Shown piece after piece: positions 34,664-48,292 of a stretch of 64,000 nt of DNA; position 1 is the stretch's first letter; the number at the start of each line of letters is the position of its first letter. The stretch spans positions 310,001-374,000 of the forward strand of contig CAJQUW010007937.1 in assembly GCA_907163375.1 (NCBI GenBank), read 5' to 3'. The notes beneath the pieces were generated by a model. It saw only the letters and a program-made list of their open reading frames with translations. It was not told the origin of the DNA and did no database searches. The stretch comes from Prostheceraeus crozeri (Eukaryota; Platyhelminthes; Polycladida; Euryleptidae). The translations under genes were made by a program, and so were the position numbers.

Positions 34664-37066
34664 GTAATTCATTTATAATTTGTTATTAATGACTTTTGTT
34701 AAGAATTTGTATTCCAATAGTAATCCGAGATTAGGAATGGGACATATAACAGATTGTTCGCAACGTATAGCTGTAGGTGAGATATTCTTCTACCACTTTT
34801 TTCCCACCATTGGCAGTAATGCACCCACTGGTGTTGGTAAATGATTGTCAAGTGCGCATCTGTCTCGTAGTCCAACGCACTGACACGAGATGTTCATGCC
34901 ATCCTATAAACATGTCCTGCCATTACATACTTCGGACACGGGCCGACAGCAAGCGAGCGAAATTATTCTCCGCACGAGTTCGCCTGTAATTGATGTGCTA
35001 GATTTAACAGATAGGACGTCTGGGATTTTAAGTTCATTAAATGGCATGGACAGACAGGCTTATCGCCATTAATCAGAAAACTTGAATGCTTTGATGAATT
35101 GTGCTACCCTGCCAAGAAAGGGGCTGTAAGTAGACGAGGTCTACAGTTCTGGGTTCTTAGGGAAATAATAATTATTAAACGAAAGTTACAGATTTACTTG
35201 TTTAGGAGACGGTTGTATTAGTTTTAAAATTATATTACCTTTAAAATAACGGTAGAATGGAATGAAAAACTACTTATTAAATTTTGATTTCTAAGCTGAG
35301 GCTTTGAAAGAAACAGGTTTATTGCAAGTTTCGCTGCATTTTAAATGAACCTCTGAAATTGAAAACAAATGTTAAGTAAATGTAGAGAACCTTTTCAGAT
35401 CCATCTCGAAATTTAGACAAACAATTTTCATATACACGATCATTCATGTACTGCGTTTCTCAAGCAATCGAAGACTTGATCGAACCAGGGGAATTTCTCG
35501 ATCGCTTCTGAAGCAGATGGAAACTGGAAAGTTAATTGAGTTCTTTTCAGCATGATCCTTGTTCATATTCTCATTAGTATTTTAGGAATTGTTCGTGAAT
35601 TTCTAGGTTGAAATTGAGGGTAAGAAAGGATAGAACGGCAGAATTTAGCTTTTCCTGCATATTGAGCCAAAGTCGAAATCATTTCTTTTAGAGAGAAGAC
35701 CTGTTTTCTGACACGATAGATAATGTGAAATATATCTTCTTCATTTTGAATATCTGCAATAGTCGAAGACATAAGATGTAAATCGCTGATCAATGTTTCC
35801 TATTTTGATAGTTGCCTCTTAAAAGAAAGTAGATTAGAGCAGAAAACCAAAAGTTCCTTTCCGATTAGCCTTTTCCTTCAGTGCTGTGTACAAGTGATTC
35901 CATCTTTAAGTATAGAGATGTTAAAATGGATTCGTGTCTCTTACATAAAGGCATTATGATTCAATTGTATCCGTAGAGATACAAACGTTTAATTACTATT
36001 CATGTTTTATTCACAACGCCATGTCTCCGGCATAGGAATAAGTCATCTGAATTAGTTCGCTTATAGTGGATTTGATAAAGGTAAAGTACGATTGCTTCTT
36101 TGTTTACCTAAGCATTCACAACATTTTTGATCTATATCAACCCAGTGTCCTACAAAGTCCTCTTATACTCACGTTCTTCTATCGCTGTATATTAAACAGG
36201 AAACTCGTGTCAATTTCCTCATAATTCACTTTCATCGTTTTCAGCAAACCAACCTTAATAGTACAAAACGACATTTTAACTGCATCAAGCGGACAGCTGA
36301 TCCTCTGAATGTACAAAGAAGAACGGCTTCCGATTTACAAGCAGTTGATTTCCTTGTTAAAATGAATAACGTTTCTGGATGTTTTTGCGAAGCATATTCA
36401 TTCAATCAATAATTTTCTTAGATAGAAGATGGTAGAAGCGCCAGGATGAATAATAACAGGAGTTAAATCGCCCTAATGACTCATAAGGAGAGTTTGTACA
36501 AGATTCATTTTTGCTTCACTCCATGCTTACTTGCATCAATCCTTTCGCAAAATTTGCTCGAGTCGCAAACCCAGCTTCTCTAACAACGAATAGATTTGCT
36601 AGGTACTTTACAAAGCATTGTCAGAAAGGATTGCTGTTATTCTGATGAAACTTTCGATGTTGTTCAATATCCAACAAAAATGTTTGCTATCGTGAGAGGA
36701 CATGCTGGAGTTGACTTATCATTCACTTCTTCATTTATCCAGTTTGCGATGTACAGCAGCAGATGCGTTATACAAAAAGAAACTGTAGAATGTTGTCTTT
36801 CATACTGTCTACAATGCATGCAGACAAGTACGTTGGAGTATTGTGCCTTTTAATTAATTGTAGGATCGGCAACAACTACGATATTTGTCGTCTAAAAGTA
36901 CATCTGGAAAAGCCGTAGAAAAGAATTTGTTTCTAGAAGTTTTATCATTTATTAACGAAGCTTCCACTGTACAAGCTTCGAATTCTCTACGTCCTGCGTA
37001 TTTAACCGAAAAACAATTGTTGATGTCATTACTACAGTTTGCACAGGTATTCATATGACTAATGTA
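34664..37066. other. presumed intron; no recognisable gene
   Basis: AT-rich sequence. Open frames near 34777-35072, 35563-35793 and 36596-36853 have no domain or splice support. Confidence 0.4.
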
Positions 37067-37603
37067 AGTCAGTTCGAATCATCTCGATGGCGTAGTCAAT
37101 GTATCTGACTACATGTCCGAGATTTTTCTTTCGAGGCTGCTTTCTTTAAAGCAGTTATCAGAGCATATATCAATTATCTGTTTTAGTTGCACTTCATGTA
37201 ACCTGTGGGAAACCCAGATCGGTCCTTTGGAGGGATCAAATTCTTTACTTTTCATTATCTTCGGCTTCATCTTCTCACTTCGATTGAAGCATGTGCTTAA
37301 CACCACACGTGGTTGACCAGTTATCCGCATTAGAAATGACAGGTCTGTTTGTATTTGTATTTGACTGATAGCAGATTGGGATTTAGATAAGTTACAAAGT
37401 TTGAAGTATATAAGCAGAAACACAAGTGTCATGTCTATAATCACTCCTTTTTTAGACGCTTATGTCATAAGTAAGTTGTTAGATTTATAATTTTCTTTAA
37501 AACGCAGTAGTAAGTTATATTTTTTTCTTTCAGTTTTTAGTTAGGCCTATAGTATTATTATTTTTCTTTATGATCTACCGGAGGTTAGCCTCAACCAATT
37601 TAA
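37067..37603 (-). repeat. inverted partner of the 62.5-63.2 kb repeat
   Basis: The reverse complement aligns closely with 62534-63174 from ttaaattggttgaggctaac to gattcgaactgact. A stretch of about 100 bp present in the other copy (about 62983-63085) is missing here. Both copies hold a long frame beginning in the same way (MTLVFLLIYFKLCNLSKSQS), with four substitutions in the first 94 shared codons. Here the frame runs to 111 codons (37109-37444). The peptide starts with a signal-like hydrophobic stretch but matches no family I know. Close similarity of the copies suggests a recent repeat. Confidence 0.85.
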
Positions 37604-39899
37604 GTATGTAAAAACTTTTTTCTTAGTTTGCTTTGTTACGTCATCAGTTGATAAGGCAATGAAAACAACCTCAAGAGTCTAGTGATAGATAAATTGAGTC
37701 AAATGATGATGGTAGGTCGATCAGCCAGTAAAATCTAATCAAAGCTCGTGAGATGTTCAGCGCCGTTAAGCCTTTTAGATAACCCTGAAACTAAATAAAC
37801 AGGAAGGGAAGTTACTGTTGACGGCAGCTTCTAATGCTAAAGTCAGATTAAGAATGTGAAATGTTGAAATACGATGTGTAGCGGATGTTTCTGATTTTCA
37901 CTGTCAAGCCGAGTAAGTACTCTCGGCATTTCTACTGAAAATGTGTAGTTCTGGATGCCATTTAAGACAGTATCAGTGGCAATGTGGATGACAGATGCTT
38001 GTCCTTTTTAGTGTGCGGCTACTGAAACATCCCGCGTTTTTACCGATTCGCAAGATGAACATCAAGATTCTCACCGACATTCCTCAGTCATCGACCATTT
38101 AGGAGAACGAGTTGTTATATCTGTTAATAGCTCATCAGTCTATATTTGATTCCATTGATTCATCCTATTAACAAAATTATTCAATAAACCGGCAATATCT
38201 TTCCGCCCCGGATACCTAAAAGTGTGCAATTCATCCGATTTAAAAATGCTGACCGTAAGAGATAGTCCTGGTTTTTTAATCAGATATATATAACGCTAAT
38301 TGTTAAGGTTCTTCTGACCTTTTGATCATTTAACGTGAAGCAAATATTTTCGATGATAAGTATCACAACTTTGGACACCAGTCATTTTATCCTCTTCAAT
38401 CTGCTGAACAACGAAATCAAAAGTTAGTGACTCACGCACAATGACTGAACCGCTTCTCTTGCCTTGCCAAAATTACTGACTTCCGCTTGATGATCGTAGA
38501 CAGTCGATTGATTAACTTTATTGACAACACTGTTGGTGTACTTTATCAATAATCTTTCCTATCAACTCATTTCCCTCCCCTCCGCTCAGTCGGGTTACAT
38601 GCATCATCTGCGGATCTATACGATACGCTTTCGTCTGATTAATCAGCGATGTTTGACGCAAAAATAATTAACGAAACTGATCATTTACGAGCAAGATCCA
38701 AATTCAATTACTTCGGTTCTCGATATTGACATGTCTTATTGGTTCAGCCTTCATCAGGTGGATGACTTAACAAGAATTTGAATCAACTAGCGTACATCGA
38801 TGATAAAAAGAATCAGTGTCAGAAGAAGTCCGCTGTTTGGTTTGACGAATGTAATTGAAGGAATTCCTTTCGCTTTATTGGACGACCACACGCGCGTTCC
38901 GCAGTTCCCTCGTCGGCGTGATATACAAGCAATGCCGGCGAAGGGCAGACGAAATGGTCGAGCAACACGAGGAAAATGCCACAAGTCCATGCCACAAGAA
39001 TTTCATTACCTGTAATTTGATCGTCAGTTCATTATAAGTTGAACTTCGGATAGTATTTACTGAGCTTCGTTCCGGGATTAGTTGAACTATGTTGTCCCCT
39101 TGATGTATTTAATGATTTGACGACGCCACTGGCTGTCGCAAAGGTGCATTCTTCATGTACATTCGCAAGCGCGACATTCTTGCATAGCTGATTCACATTA
39201 GAAATGTGCGACGACTTGATAAAACTGTCACCCTCAGATTGTCTCGTGGTTTTTTTCCGTTTTACTGACAGAAATAAGAAAGTACAAAAAATGTCAAAGT
39301 GCAGGGTTTGAATAACAAATCATTCAGGATGTGTTTTTTGAAAAACAATTAAGTTGTTTCACGCTAGGTGGCAGAGGATGTCAAAATTCATTAGATTGAT
39401 TGATTCCGTGATTTAATTGATTAATTTCGGTAGTTTGAATGGTTGCCTCCATTTGTCGTGTCTTGATCCCTGGAGAATTGATCGATCACGTCTATTCTGG
39501 TATGACAGCAAGTGTATGTACAAGTCAGATCTTGATGTCATAAGCGTCGTTGTTGAAGGGTCAATTTATCTTTCAGAATGTACACTTCGCCTTCAACTCC
39601 TCAATGCAAGATAAAGTTGAATGCACCTACGCTAAGTTTGCAGCATTTATGATAGGTCAAATAAAGATTAGTTTTGCGGAATTGCTTCAACCGCAATCTG
39701 TCACATTTCCGATGGAAGACGTGTTTCTTAACTTAATCCGTATCATAGCGGCGATCAAGTCTCCTGTCATAATTCCCTGTAACATTGTTTAGATCGTCTG
39801 AGCTTGTATCTTCTATTCTTTCTCTCCCTTCAAATTTCTAAATCTCGCTATTATTCATAAAACATGGCCACTTCTGGTTTAGGACATTCAATAGGTTGC
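37604..39899. other. presumed intron; no recognisable gene
   Basis: A GC-richer patch at 38800-39015 holds overlapping short frames on both strands without a recognised domain. Nothing else supported. Confidence 0.4.
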
Positions 39900-39904
39900 A
39901 CTTA

Positions 39905-40370
39905 TAGGTATCAGGATGGCTCAATTTGTCAAGGACTGCGCGTCGGTTCGGAAGCACAAAAGGTGCAAAGCTCGAGTCTTTCCTTCTAGAGAAATGCCAA
40001 CGCTCCCACTATAGGTTACTAATCTTCACCTGGTGAATGTCGATGAAGGTTACCCACCCCTAACCTTAAATGTCTTCGAGTCTTGGTTAGGACAAGGTAA
40101 GCTAAAAACCAGTCTAGGAACGCGAGTTTGTTTCGATGTAGTCTGATTTCATTTTGATCTCCTATTTTGAAGGTGAGGCCCTGGCCACCAGAGATTCTTA
40201 TTTGGCTGACCTAAGTTAAAATCAAGATGTTAGATGTTGATACAAAACATTTTACACGTGTACAGAATGATGTATACCGGGATTAATGAATCCATGTATC
40301 CACGTGGAGCCCTCCGTGTTCGGACAAGGCAGCTTAATGGACCAACCCTGATTATAGTGATGATGATTAA
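39905..40370 (+). repeat. possible tRNA-derived SINE
   Basis: gatggctcaatttgtcaagg resembles an A-box and aaagctcgagtcttt about 50 bp later resembles a B-box. The body continues for about 400 bp and ends near gattatagtgatgatgatta, a simple-repeat tail. The boxes are imperfect and no target duplication was found. Confidence 0.35.
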
Positions 40371-43300
40371 ATGAATCTGTATTTAGGAAAATGGTTGAAA
40401 ATTTAAACTGTCTTCCAAAAAAAATGAGAGGGGATTAGAAGAAGAAGTCAGTAGTCATCACAAAAACTTTTTTTCGTTAATCGCTGCTGCCATTTACTAC
40501 AAAAAAAAATACACTACATCAAATGCAAATGCAAGTCAAGATGCACTCTGACGGCCATAGTACACGTGATTATTGATGCTATAATTATATTATTATGCAA
40601 TGTATCATCCAATAAATGAATGTTGTTTCGAGCTAGTAGTGGTTGTGTAGATGAAACAAGTACAAGTGGATGCGTTGATGCGTTTTCTCCCTTCCTTCTT
40701 AGGATTTCCGACAGGCTGCTCTGTACGCAAGCTGATAAGTATAATTAAGATTTTTCAACAATTAAAACCAAAACAGCACATAAATAGAATTGCAAATTTA
40801 GAATAGCAATTCAATTCTGTTCAATTATGCAATTATTTAATCATTAGCTAGATTGAAAAGTCATTGAAAAAGCATATGGGAAAAATGTGGAAAAATAAAT
40901 ATTGTTTAATAGATGTTCAGTTACAAGGCTTTAATAGTACCATTGACCCAGAATAGTTACTCGCTTTATTACGACTCATCTCGCTGGTCATACACCTGTT
41001 TTTTTGTAGTACTGACATAGTCAAGTAAATCAGAGATTATGTGTAGATCAATTTTTTGATTTATTGAGTTTCATGTTTACACCACGGATACATGTACAAA
41101 TAGCTGGCTTATCTGCTGCTCGCATTGACGCAATTGTTATCAAACTCGGTTGTGAAATAATATCATGCAATACTTTTTCATGAATAAGTTCCACATTCAG
41201 TTTTTCTTCAAGGTCAATCAATGTTCGGATATTTGAATAGTTGGTATGTGAACTTGATGTTTTGGCATATTCACCAAGGGAGTAAAGACTTTGAACCTAC
41301 CGCCGTTGCGTTTAGAATTTGAATCGTTCAATATCATTTTCTTGCTTTGATCTTTCTAAGCTGTCAAGGTGCTGAATACTTCCTTAAGAAGTCAAGTCTT
41401 TCGGTACGGCAGCTCTTTCAAAAGCTTTTCAACTTACATCAATAGAGCCGAAGGCCTCATTCATAGAGTGTGTAGGCAAAATCTTGAGGTTTCGTAAATA
41501 ATTTCATATTTTGCTAAACCTGTACTTCTACTGAGCTTTACTAAATGCTATGGGAAATCAAAACGGCTCCGATCGCCAAACCACTTAGTGGTTGACATAT
41601 TGGAATGTTTTGGGCTAGCAATTCAATTTCATGAAGTTGATAACACATGACGTTCGTATTTACCGTTCACATTTATCAAGAATATGCCGTGCATCTGTCA
41701 GATAGCCGACGTAATTTCAATATTCAGTTGGGTAAATGCACAACTAAGAATTTTTGAAAAATCGGCTTTTTGAACTTAGAGCGCTTAGAGAACAAACTCT
41801 GTGAATACTGCATTTTACTTAGGTGATTCAATAGACATGTTTAGTCTAATGCAGAATGCGTGTTTACTCGTAATTGTTCTGAAGCATGAAGTATCAACAC
41901 AAACCAAATTATCGCTAATCAATGTTGACATAAGGACAGATGAACCAACGACTCTCAGTTTTCGCAGTTTTCAATAGCGAAATTAAAGTCAGTGGTCTTC
42001 ATACGGAGTAATTTCCATTCATTTGGGTTTTGTATGAAAATACGATACTTAAAACATATAAATACAGGAAAGCAATATAAATACGTGCACAAAATACATA
42101 GTATAATTTCATTTATGAATTAGATCAGAAAGATATCTACATGCTTTGTCAACATATCCAGGTAGTATTTGCTGTTAATAAATAATCGATCAAATAGCAA
42201 ATCCGTAAATAGAACAGAAAAATCTAGATATTATTCAACTGCAAAAATTAATTATTGATCATCATGTTCAGGTAGATCACTGCGAGGTTATGTAAGTGTT
42301 CCATCTTATTATAATTCGACTTTCTGCCACATATGACGAAAACTGCCTTGTTTCTATAGATTTACTTCGCAAAATGTAAGCGGTCCAACATTTTCACACC
42401 ATTCCGGCGATCGAGTTTTACTGGCCCGTACCAGTCACATGGAGTGAGCTGTTTTATTTTACTTGTAATCACGAAAATCCAGAACCATGTAGCTTTAAGT
42501 TAATGCAATTTGGTTGTAATAATTATGTAGGTTAACATGCAATACAACACGTTGGCCTAATGAGGAAGCATACCTACCTTTCCACAGTGTGTAGTTGACT
42601 GTTCTCATGTAGGACCTTAAGCTTAGATCCTTAACATACATGTAGCTCATGCCAGCTGGTTAATGCTTATGTAGTGTCGGCCAACTAGGCATCCCAGTAA
42701 CTATATTAGGTCTTTATTTTTAGTAATCTGTTCCTGCAACCTCCATATACTTGCTATATACTTCCTTATTGTTTTAGTATTTAATAATTCTGCCTGTTTT
42801 TACATTTACAAATACAAATATTGTTTAAGCAGGACTTGCGTTGTATGTGATACTTGTACTATTAACAGCTTTGACTAAAGATAATGCGCTTTGCAGTACT
42901 CCGGTATTCTAAAGGTTTTCGCTTCTGTTGAACTTCCTTGCATAGTTTGTCATAGCTCTACTGGATGCGTACTTGTGTTAGTTGTTTAGATCCTCTCACG
43001 AGAGAAACCGGGCATTACTTGCAAGAGTTGGAGCTGATCAGGGAGAATTAAGGAGATCTTGAAAACAGCACAACAGTTGAGGTAAAACCTCCCCACTTCT
43101 TTATTTAGGCCGATTATATAAAGTAAATAGTGAAAGTGTCTACTTGCCTTCGGCGTCCAGCGCCTCCTATGGTCGGTCTGTCAAGGATGGCAAGATCTTA
43201 CAAGAATTGTCTGCTTTCCACGCATGCAAATGTTAGCAAGATCTCGATTTTGGTAAAGAGTTGCTGATATCTTCCTGTCATTTGTGTCATTGCATCTCCT

Positions 43301-45330
43301 TAAATGCTCACTTGTTCATTTTGCTGTGAGGAATGTGTCCTTTTATAGGACATCGAGCTATCCAGGTTGTGGAATATTGTGAAAGTCGTGCAAACACCTG
43401 AAAAAGTGAGTGGCAACTTGTCAGCCAATATCTCCATCACACTTCTTAAGCTGTTGTCGCGATTGATTTGACCAAAATAAAACTGGCAATGTAGTAAGAG
43501 TAGACAAAGCACGCATTGAAAACACAGAATACCGGAACGTCGTCTGAAATTGTTTGTTTCAGATCAACGATTCTATTAAAGATAATAATAACGATTTGAA
43601 TCAGAGAATGGACATCTGCAGCTGAAGAAATAGGGAAGCGTCACGGTCATGAGATTGAGAAGTATGCCAATGCATTTTATTTATGCTTTAGATCCCCAGT
43701 TCCATTCAATCTCCTCAAATACAATCTGTGACAACCCAAGATAATAATGAGGATCCTTTATAGAGCTCATTCTTAAGATGAAAAGGTTACACTGTGCATT
43801 GTTGAAAAATGGCTTAAAGCAAATGGAAAGTGAAAATAGCTTGTTTGTTATATCTGTCTCCTTTTGTTTTGCTTGAATGTGGGAATCGCTCATTGAATCA
43901 AAGTTCTTAAATCCGGGAAAACTAGTTCCCTCCAACTAGGATGAATTAGGCAGGTCAACTAAAGTTACCTTTGGCTGATAATTAAAGGAGCCCTCTCATC
44001 ATTGTACGTGTATTGAAACTGCATTTCGGTTGCACAGCCAAGATAAATCACTACTCATACACAGAACAGTGAATTATACATGCTTTAAATTCCAATTGCG
44101 GTTAATGGCAAAGCCTCGTGAGAAAATGCAATTATGCAAATGAGCGGGATTTTTCACTTGTCTGTCATCTTAATACAATAATTTTGAACCCTATTAATTT
44201 GAACAATAATCATTCGAAAAAATTGTTGTGATTGGAAAGCACTGAAGGATTTCGCATGCAGCAATCGGCTTTTTGAAGATTGTTTTTAAGTAATAGATTG
44301 CCTTCCTCGCCCTAAACTTGTTAGCATTGTTTTGTGACTAGGATGGGCAAGGTGAAGCGCTAAAAAATAAAAGAATTCATAATTTATATTTATAAACAAA
44401 AATGAACTGCTACAAATTCAGCAACCGAATAAGAAATGATTAACTTTTTAGAATAAGCCAACCGGATATCTAACATGACTTCGCTTCAAATGATGAGCCA
44501 TCCTTTAATAGATGTTGCTGAATTCACCGATTGTGGTCGTCCAGCCTTTATCAATTGTATTTCTTTAAATGACAAGCCAATATCCAATATACAATATCTA
44601 TTAATGTGATTGATGCATTTGCTACTCACCCATGAGTAGATTTTTGTATTTTTCATGAAGTTGGTCCTGGAAAACAGATGACCAGTCTCAAATAAGTAAT
44701 CATTTAACACTTACTCCGACTTTCCCGACATTCTAAATGCAATGTCAGTCTAAAAAACCACTTCCGCGGCTTTGATTTTCTGTTAAGTACAAGTGTCCTA
44801 AAAAAGGTGCGATATGGTTTCAATAATACTGGCGAATTTTTGGATGGGATTGTTCTACTTCCCTCAGGAATTTGGAAATAAGATGTGATTTCAAGCGAAC
44901 TGATGCGCTATCGCAGCTGAGCAAGCTTTGTAAACACAGTCTTCATTTTGGATGCCATCTAACATCATTAATGCTGTGCTTTCAAAGTCACCGGTTGTAA
45001 AAACCTTCAAAGACAACATGCATCATATTCTGCTATCATTCAGTGCACAAAATTAATATGTCTAGACGACTAACAAAATATTTACGCTATCAAGTTCATA
45101 TTTCTTAACGCTAGGAGTTGGTGGAGGCTTGATGACATCTTCACCTGTGCGAGGTATGGTAATGTTATGTTCGTTTTTTCGTTTCTCACTATTTGTGTTT
45201 GTGGTTCCTACTTGCGTATGGGTTGATTTTATCGTTTAGTTGAAACAATCGGATACTAAAATTTCAGATGATATCTGATTTTTGTCGAAACTGTTTACCG
45301 GTATATTATTTCTATCTTTCATTGGGGTCT
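40371..45330. other. presumed intron; no recognisable gene
   Basis: About 5 kb of AT-rich DNA. Minus-strand frames at 43300-43512, 43681-43935 and 44486-44710 show no domain. No tRNA, array or element ends recognised. Confidence 0.45.
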
Positions 45331-45356
45331 CCGCAGCGCAGTGGTTACATGCTTAT
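45331..45356 (+). repeat. tRNA-like A-box fragment
   Basis: ggtctccgcagcgcagtggttacatgc (split here as ggtctccgcagcgcagtggt, tacatgc) resembles the 5' head of a tRNA-derived SINE. It stops where the 87-bp array begins. A B-box-like ggattcgaatcccagc lies near 45878, beyond the array. Confidence 0.35.
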
Positions 45357-45702
45357 CAAGAAACCAATCAAATTCCTCGATAAACAAAATTGCAGAACAA
45401 TGGCTTTTACGACTTCGGAGAATTGATTAACAGAGTAGTTGAAAAGAAAGCCAATCAAATTCCTCGATAAACAAACTTGCAGAACAATGGCTTTTACGAC
45501 TTCGGAGAATTGATTAACAGAGTAGTTGAAAAAAAGCCAATCAAATTCCTCAATAAACAAACTTGCAGAACAATGGCTTTTACGACTTCGGAGAATTGAT
45601 TAACAGAGTAGTTGAAAAAAAAGCCAATCAAATTCCTCGATAAACAAACTTGCAGAACAATGGCTTTTACGACTTCGGAGAATTGATTAACAGAGTAGTT
45701 GA
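45357..45702. repeat. tandem array of four 86-87-bp units
   Basis: The landmark ccaatcaaattcctc recurs at 45364, 45451, 45537 and 45624, giving periods of 87, 86 and 87. The fourth unit ends at agtagttgaa near 45702. Units are nearly identical, with variation mainly in an A-run before gccaatc, so the array is young. The 71-codon minus-strand frame crossing it is a by-product of the 87-bp period. Confidence 0.92.
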
Positions 45703-46650
45703 ATTGATATCATAATAATGATGATGATGATGATAATAGTAATTATATTGATTATTCATTTGATATCACCTCTTGTTCCTGACTCTGTGATGTACAGGAT
45801 TTTCCTGTACATAGTTCCTGTAGATAGTTTTTCGCTAGCCTTGGCGACTGTTCTGTAGCGTGTACATTTCGATGACTGGATTCGAATCCCAGCTGTCAAG
45901 TCATCTTTCGTAGTTGTGCAAAGAAAAGACGCATTGAGTTCGATAAATTTGACCTAGTAAAAGCCACAGGTATTGGATTCGTTAATAATATTTGCATAAC
46001 ACAATGTAATGAGATCAGGAATCTTGAACTTCCTTTTACTCATCGCTACTGCAACTTTCGAAGCCATGCGAGCGCCTGCAACAAGTCGGAATCTCCTGGT
46101 TGCGTCAAGTTGACCTCATCGTCACCATCGTCATCAGTTGGTCTATCTAAAATGTGAACAGAAATAGCATCTATCTTAACACGTTTATGTATGCAGTCCA
46201 TTAGGTGATGGATTTTAGCATGTATTCCAGTTTATTCATCTCCAGTAGATTATAAACAGGAATTGACCGCAAAATATGCAAAGAAACATTGCGGAGACTG
46301 CCAAAGCCAGGGATGCATGTGATAAGCTATAAGACATGTTTCATAATTTATCACTCCGTCAAATGACGTACGGTTTATTCTGTGTGTCTCCCTGTCGAGG
46401 TGTACTGAGGCTTTGTTCTCCATTTACATATACATTGTATGCAATTCATGCATTAAGCATTGTCTTTGCGAATTTCAATTTCGCTTTCTCAGTTTTCTTA
46501 ACATTTATAGCATTTTTAATATAGTCCTGGGCATCAAAATTTCCCACCCCTTACTTATATTGCTAAGAATAATAAAACGAATTAGTTATGCTGTACAAGG
46601 AAGAGTAAATGGGATAGGCCAGTCAAATGTGCACCGACATTGAAAAGAAA
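45703..46650. other. simple repeat and tRNA-like box; no gene
   Basis: An ataataatgatgatgatgat microsatellite lies at about 45712-45740. A B-box-like gactggattcgaatcccagc lies at about 45874-45893. No protein-coding feature supported. Confidence 0.4.
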
Positions 46651-47241
46651 GAATCCACTCGCGAGTTTGTTGTGGTATATTCCGGAACAGCTTGCGCACC
46701 TTCTTGAGAAAAGCAATCTCGAAATGGTACTGGTTCTAGTGAAGGTTGTGCAAATAGTCTACTATAGGGAGCTTATTGGCTCAATCAGTAATAGGAACAA
46801 TGGTACTCCAATAACAATTCAGTATGTCTATTGCCCATTTTCTCAGTATAATTTTGTTTTTATGATCCATCTCCATATCGGCTCAGAGCACTTTGTTCCG
46901 ATGACTGAGTTACTGGACTTTTCAAAAAAGGTTTTCCGCAGTATCGATGAGAAAATATGCGCATTTATGGGCATCCTGAGTTCTTTTCGGAAGAAAATTT
47001 TTCAGCAAAGTGCTCCATTTCACTGCATCGAATAAGTACGACGTTTTTTCGAAGAACTTAGAAAAAAGAGGCCGCGACATTAATCGCTGTAAGTTCTCCT
47101 GGGCATTGCTGGATGTGTTATCAGTTTGAACGAAATGGAATTGATAGCATTTGCCACAAAGGTGGGTGAACGATGAGGACATCAGCGTATCAATGCTTTT
47201 ATTGGTTCGCAGAATGCCACAACAAACTTGCGAGTGGATTC
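46651..47241. mobile_element. 591-bp segment bounded by 25-bp inverted repeats
   Basis: gaatccactcgcgagtttgt then tgtgg at 46651-46675 is repeated in reverse at 47217-47241 with one difference, and weaker similarity continues on both sides of the match. The interior carries a 131-codon plus-strand frame (46640-47035) and an 86-codon minus-strand frame (46922-47182). Neither matches a family I know. This may be a small DNA element with imperfect terminal repeats or the remains of an inverted duplication. No clear target duplication. Confidence 0.55.
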
Positions 47242-48292
47242 CTTTGCGAATGTGGTTGCATACTTTACTAGTTTAGTCCATTTATTCTTCTTTTGCATAG
47301 ATTTATTCAATCGTTTTGTTCTTTAATAAAATAGAGACAAAAGAAACATGTTTTCTTTGGAAAATGAGGGGTTGTCAATTTTGCTACCCGGGATCGCAGT
47401 TAACTGTTCTCAATAATATATTTGCTATCATCACCTCAATTTCTCCAAGATTAAATTTTGACACAATAAATACAATCAAAAACATACACAATGTTCAGTT
47501 CAAGGAAGTTCTTCCTTGTGGCACTCGTGTTTTAGTTTATTGCCTTAGCAGATATAATGAACAGGTATGTACAATAAAATGCCGCTAACGTTCCATGACA
47601 CAGACATCAAAACTAATAAAAATTGCCTCTCATAAATCACATTTGTTCATGTGACGGTTTTGACGATTATCTGAAAATCAAGCACATATACGCAGTACAA
47701 AATGTAATGATCATCAGTCATTTCATGTAGCCATTTGTAGCAAGGGTCGTCAGAAAGTAAAAGGAAGACGGCTTGACTGTGTTCATTTTTTAAATGTCAA
47801 CATCATGTTTAAAGTAGCTTTAAATGAAGGTTTCTGTGAGCGACTGATAAAGACTCAACATTTTGTAAACTTAAATGATATTCAGCAATCACCTATCATG
47901 ATATCTAAAGGAATATAATTCATGCTTAAGTCATTTTCTCTTAGATGTAACAATTTGAATTTTTTGAATTGTCATGCGTGCTTGCAATTTTGTGTTAATC
48001 GTCAGTATCAATTAGTTGAAGGTAACGTTAGGCGTGCTGAGTGTATTTCGCATGAATTATGTAATATAATCATCAGCCATTTATGAAAATTACATTGCAT
48101 TTGGCTGTGTTTCTGTACAAAGCAACGGTTGAGAAAGATCCCATGAAACGGCTTTACTGAGATCTGAACAGCACGCTAAAGGCGTGGCATCAGAGACTCC
48201 GTGATAAAATCCATGAAATTTTCCACCCTGATTGAGTAATATGCAACACCAACGAGTTGCTTTTCTTTGACTGGTTTTTCTTTAACCTGCAG
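47242..48292. other. presumed intron before the first kinase core exon
   Basis: No gene recognised. Ends in tgactggtttttctttaacc tgcag, a good polypyrimidine tract and acceptor. Confidence 0.5.

Noticed and set aside
45345-45560. 71-codon frame with repeated NQFSEVVKAIVLQ peptide
   Set aside because: By-product of the 87-bp tandem array, whose period is a multiple of three.
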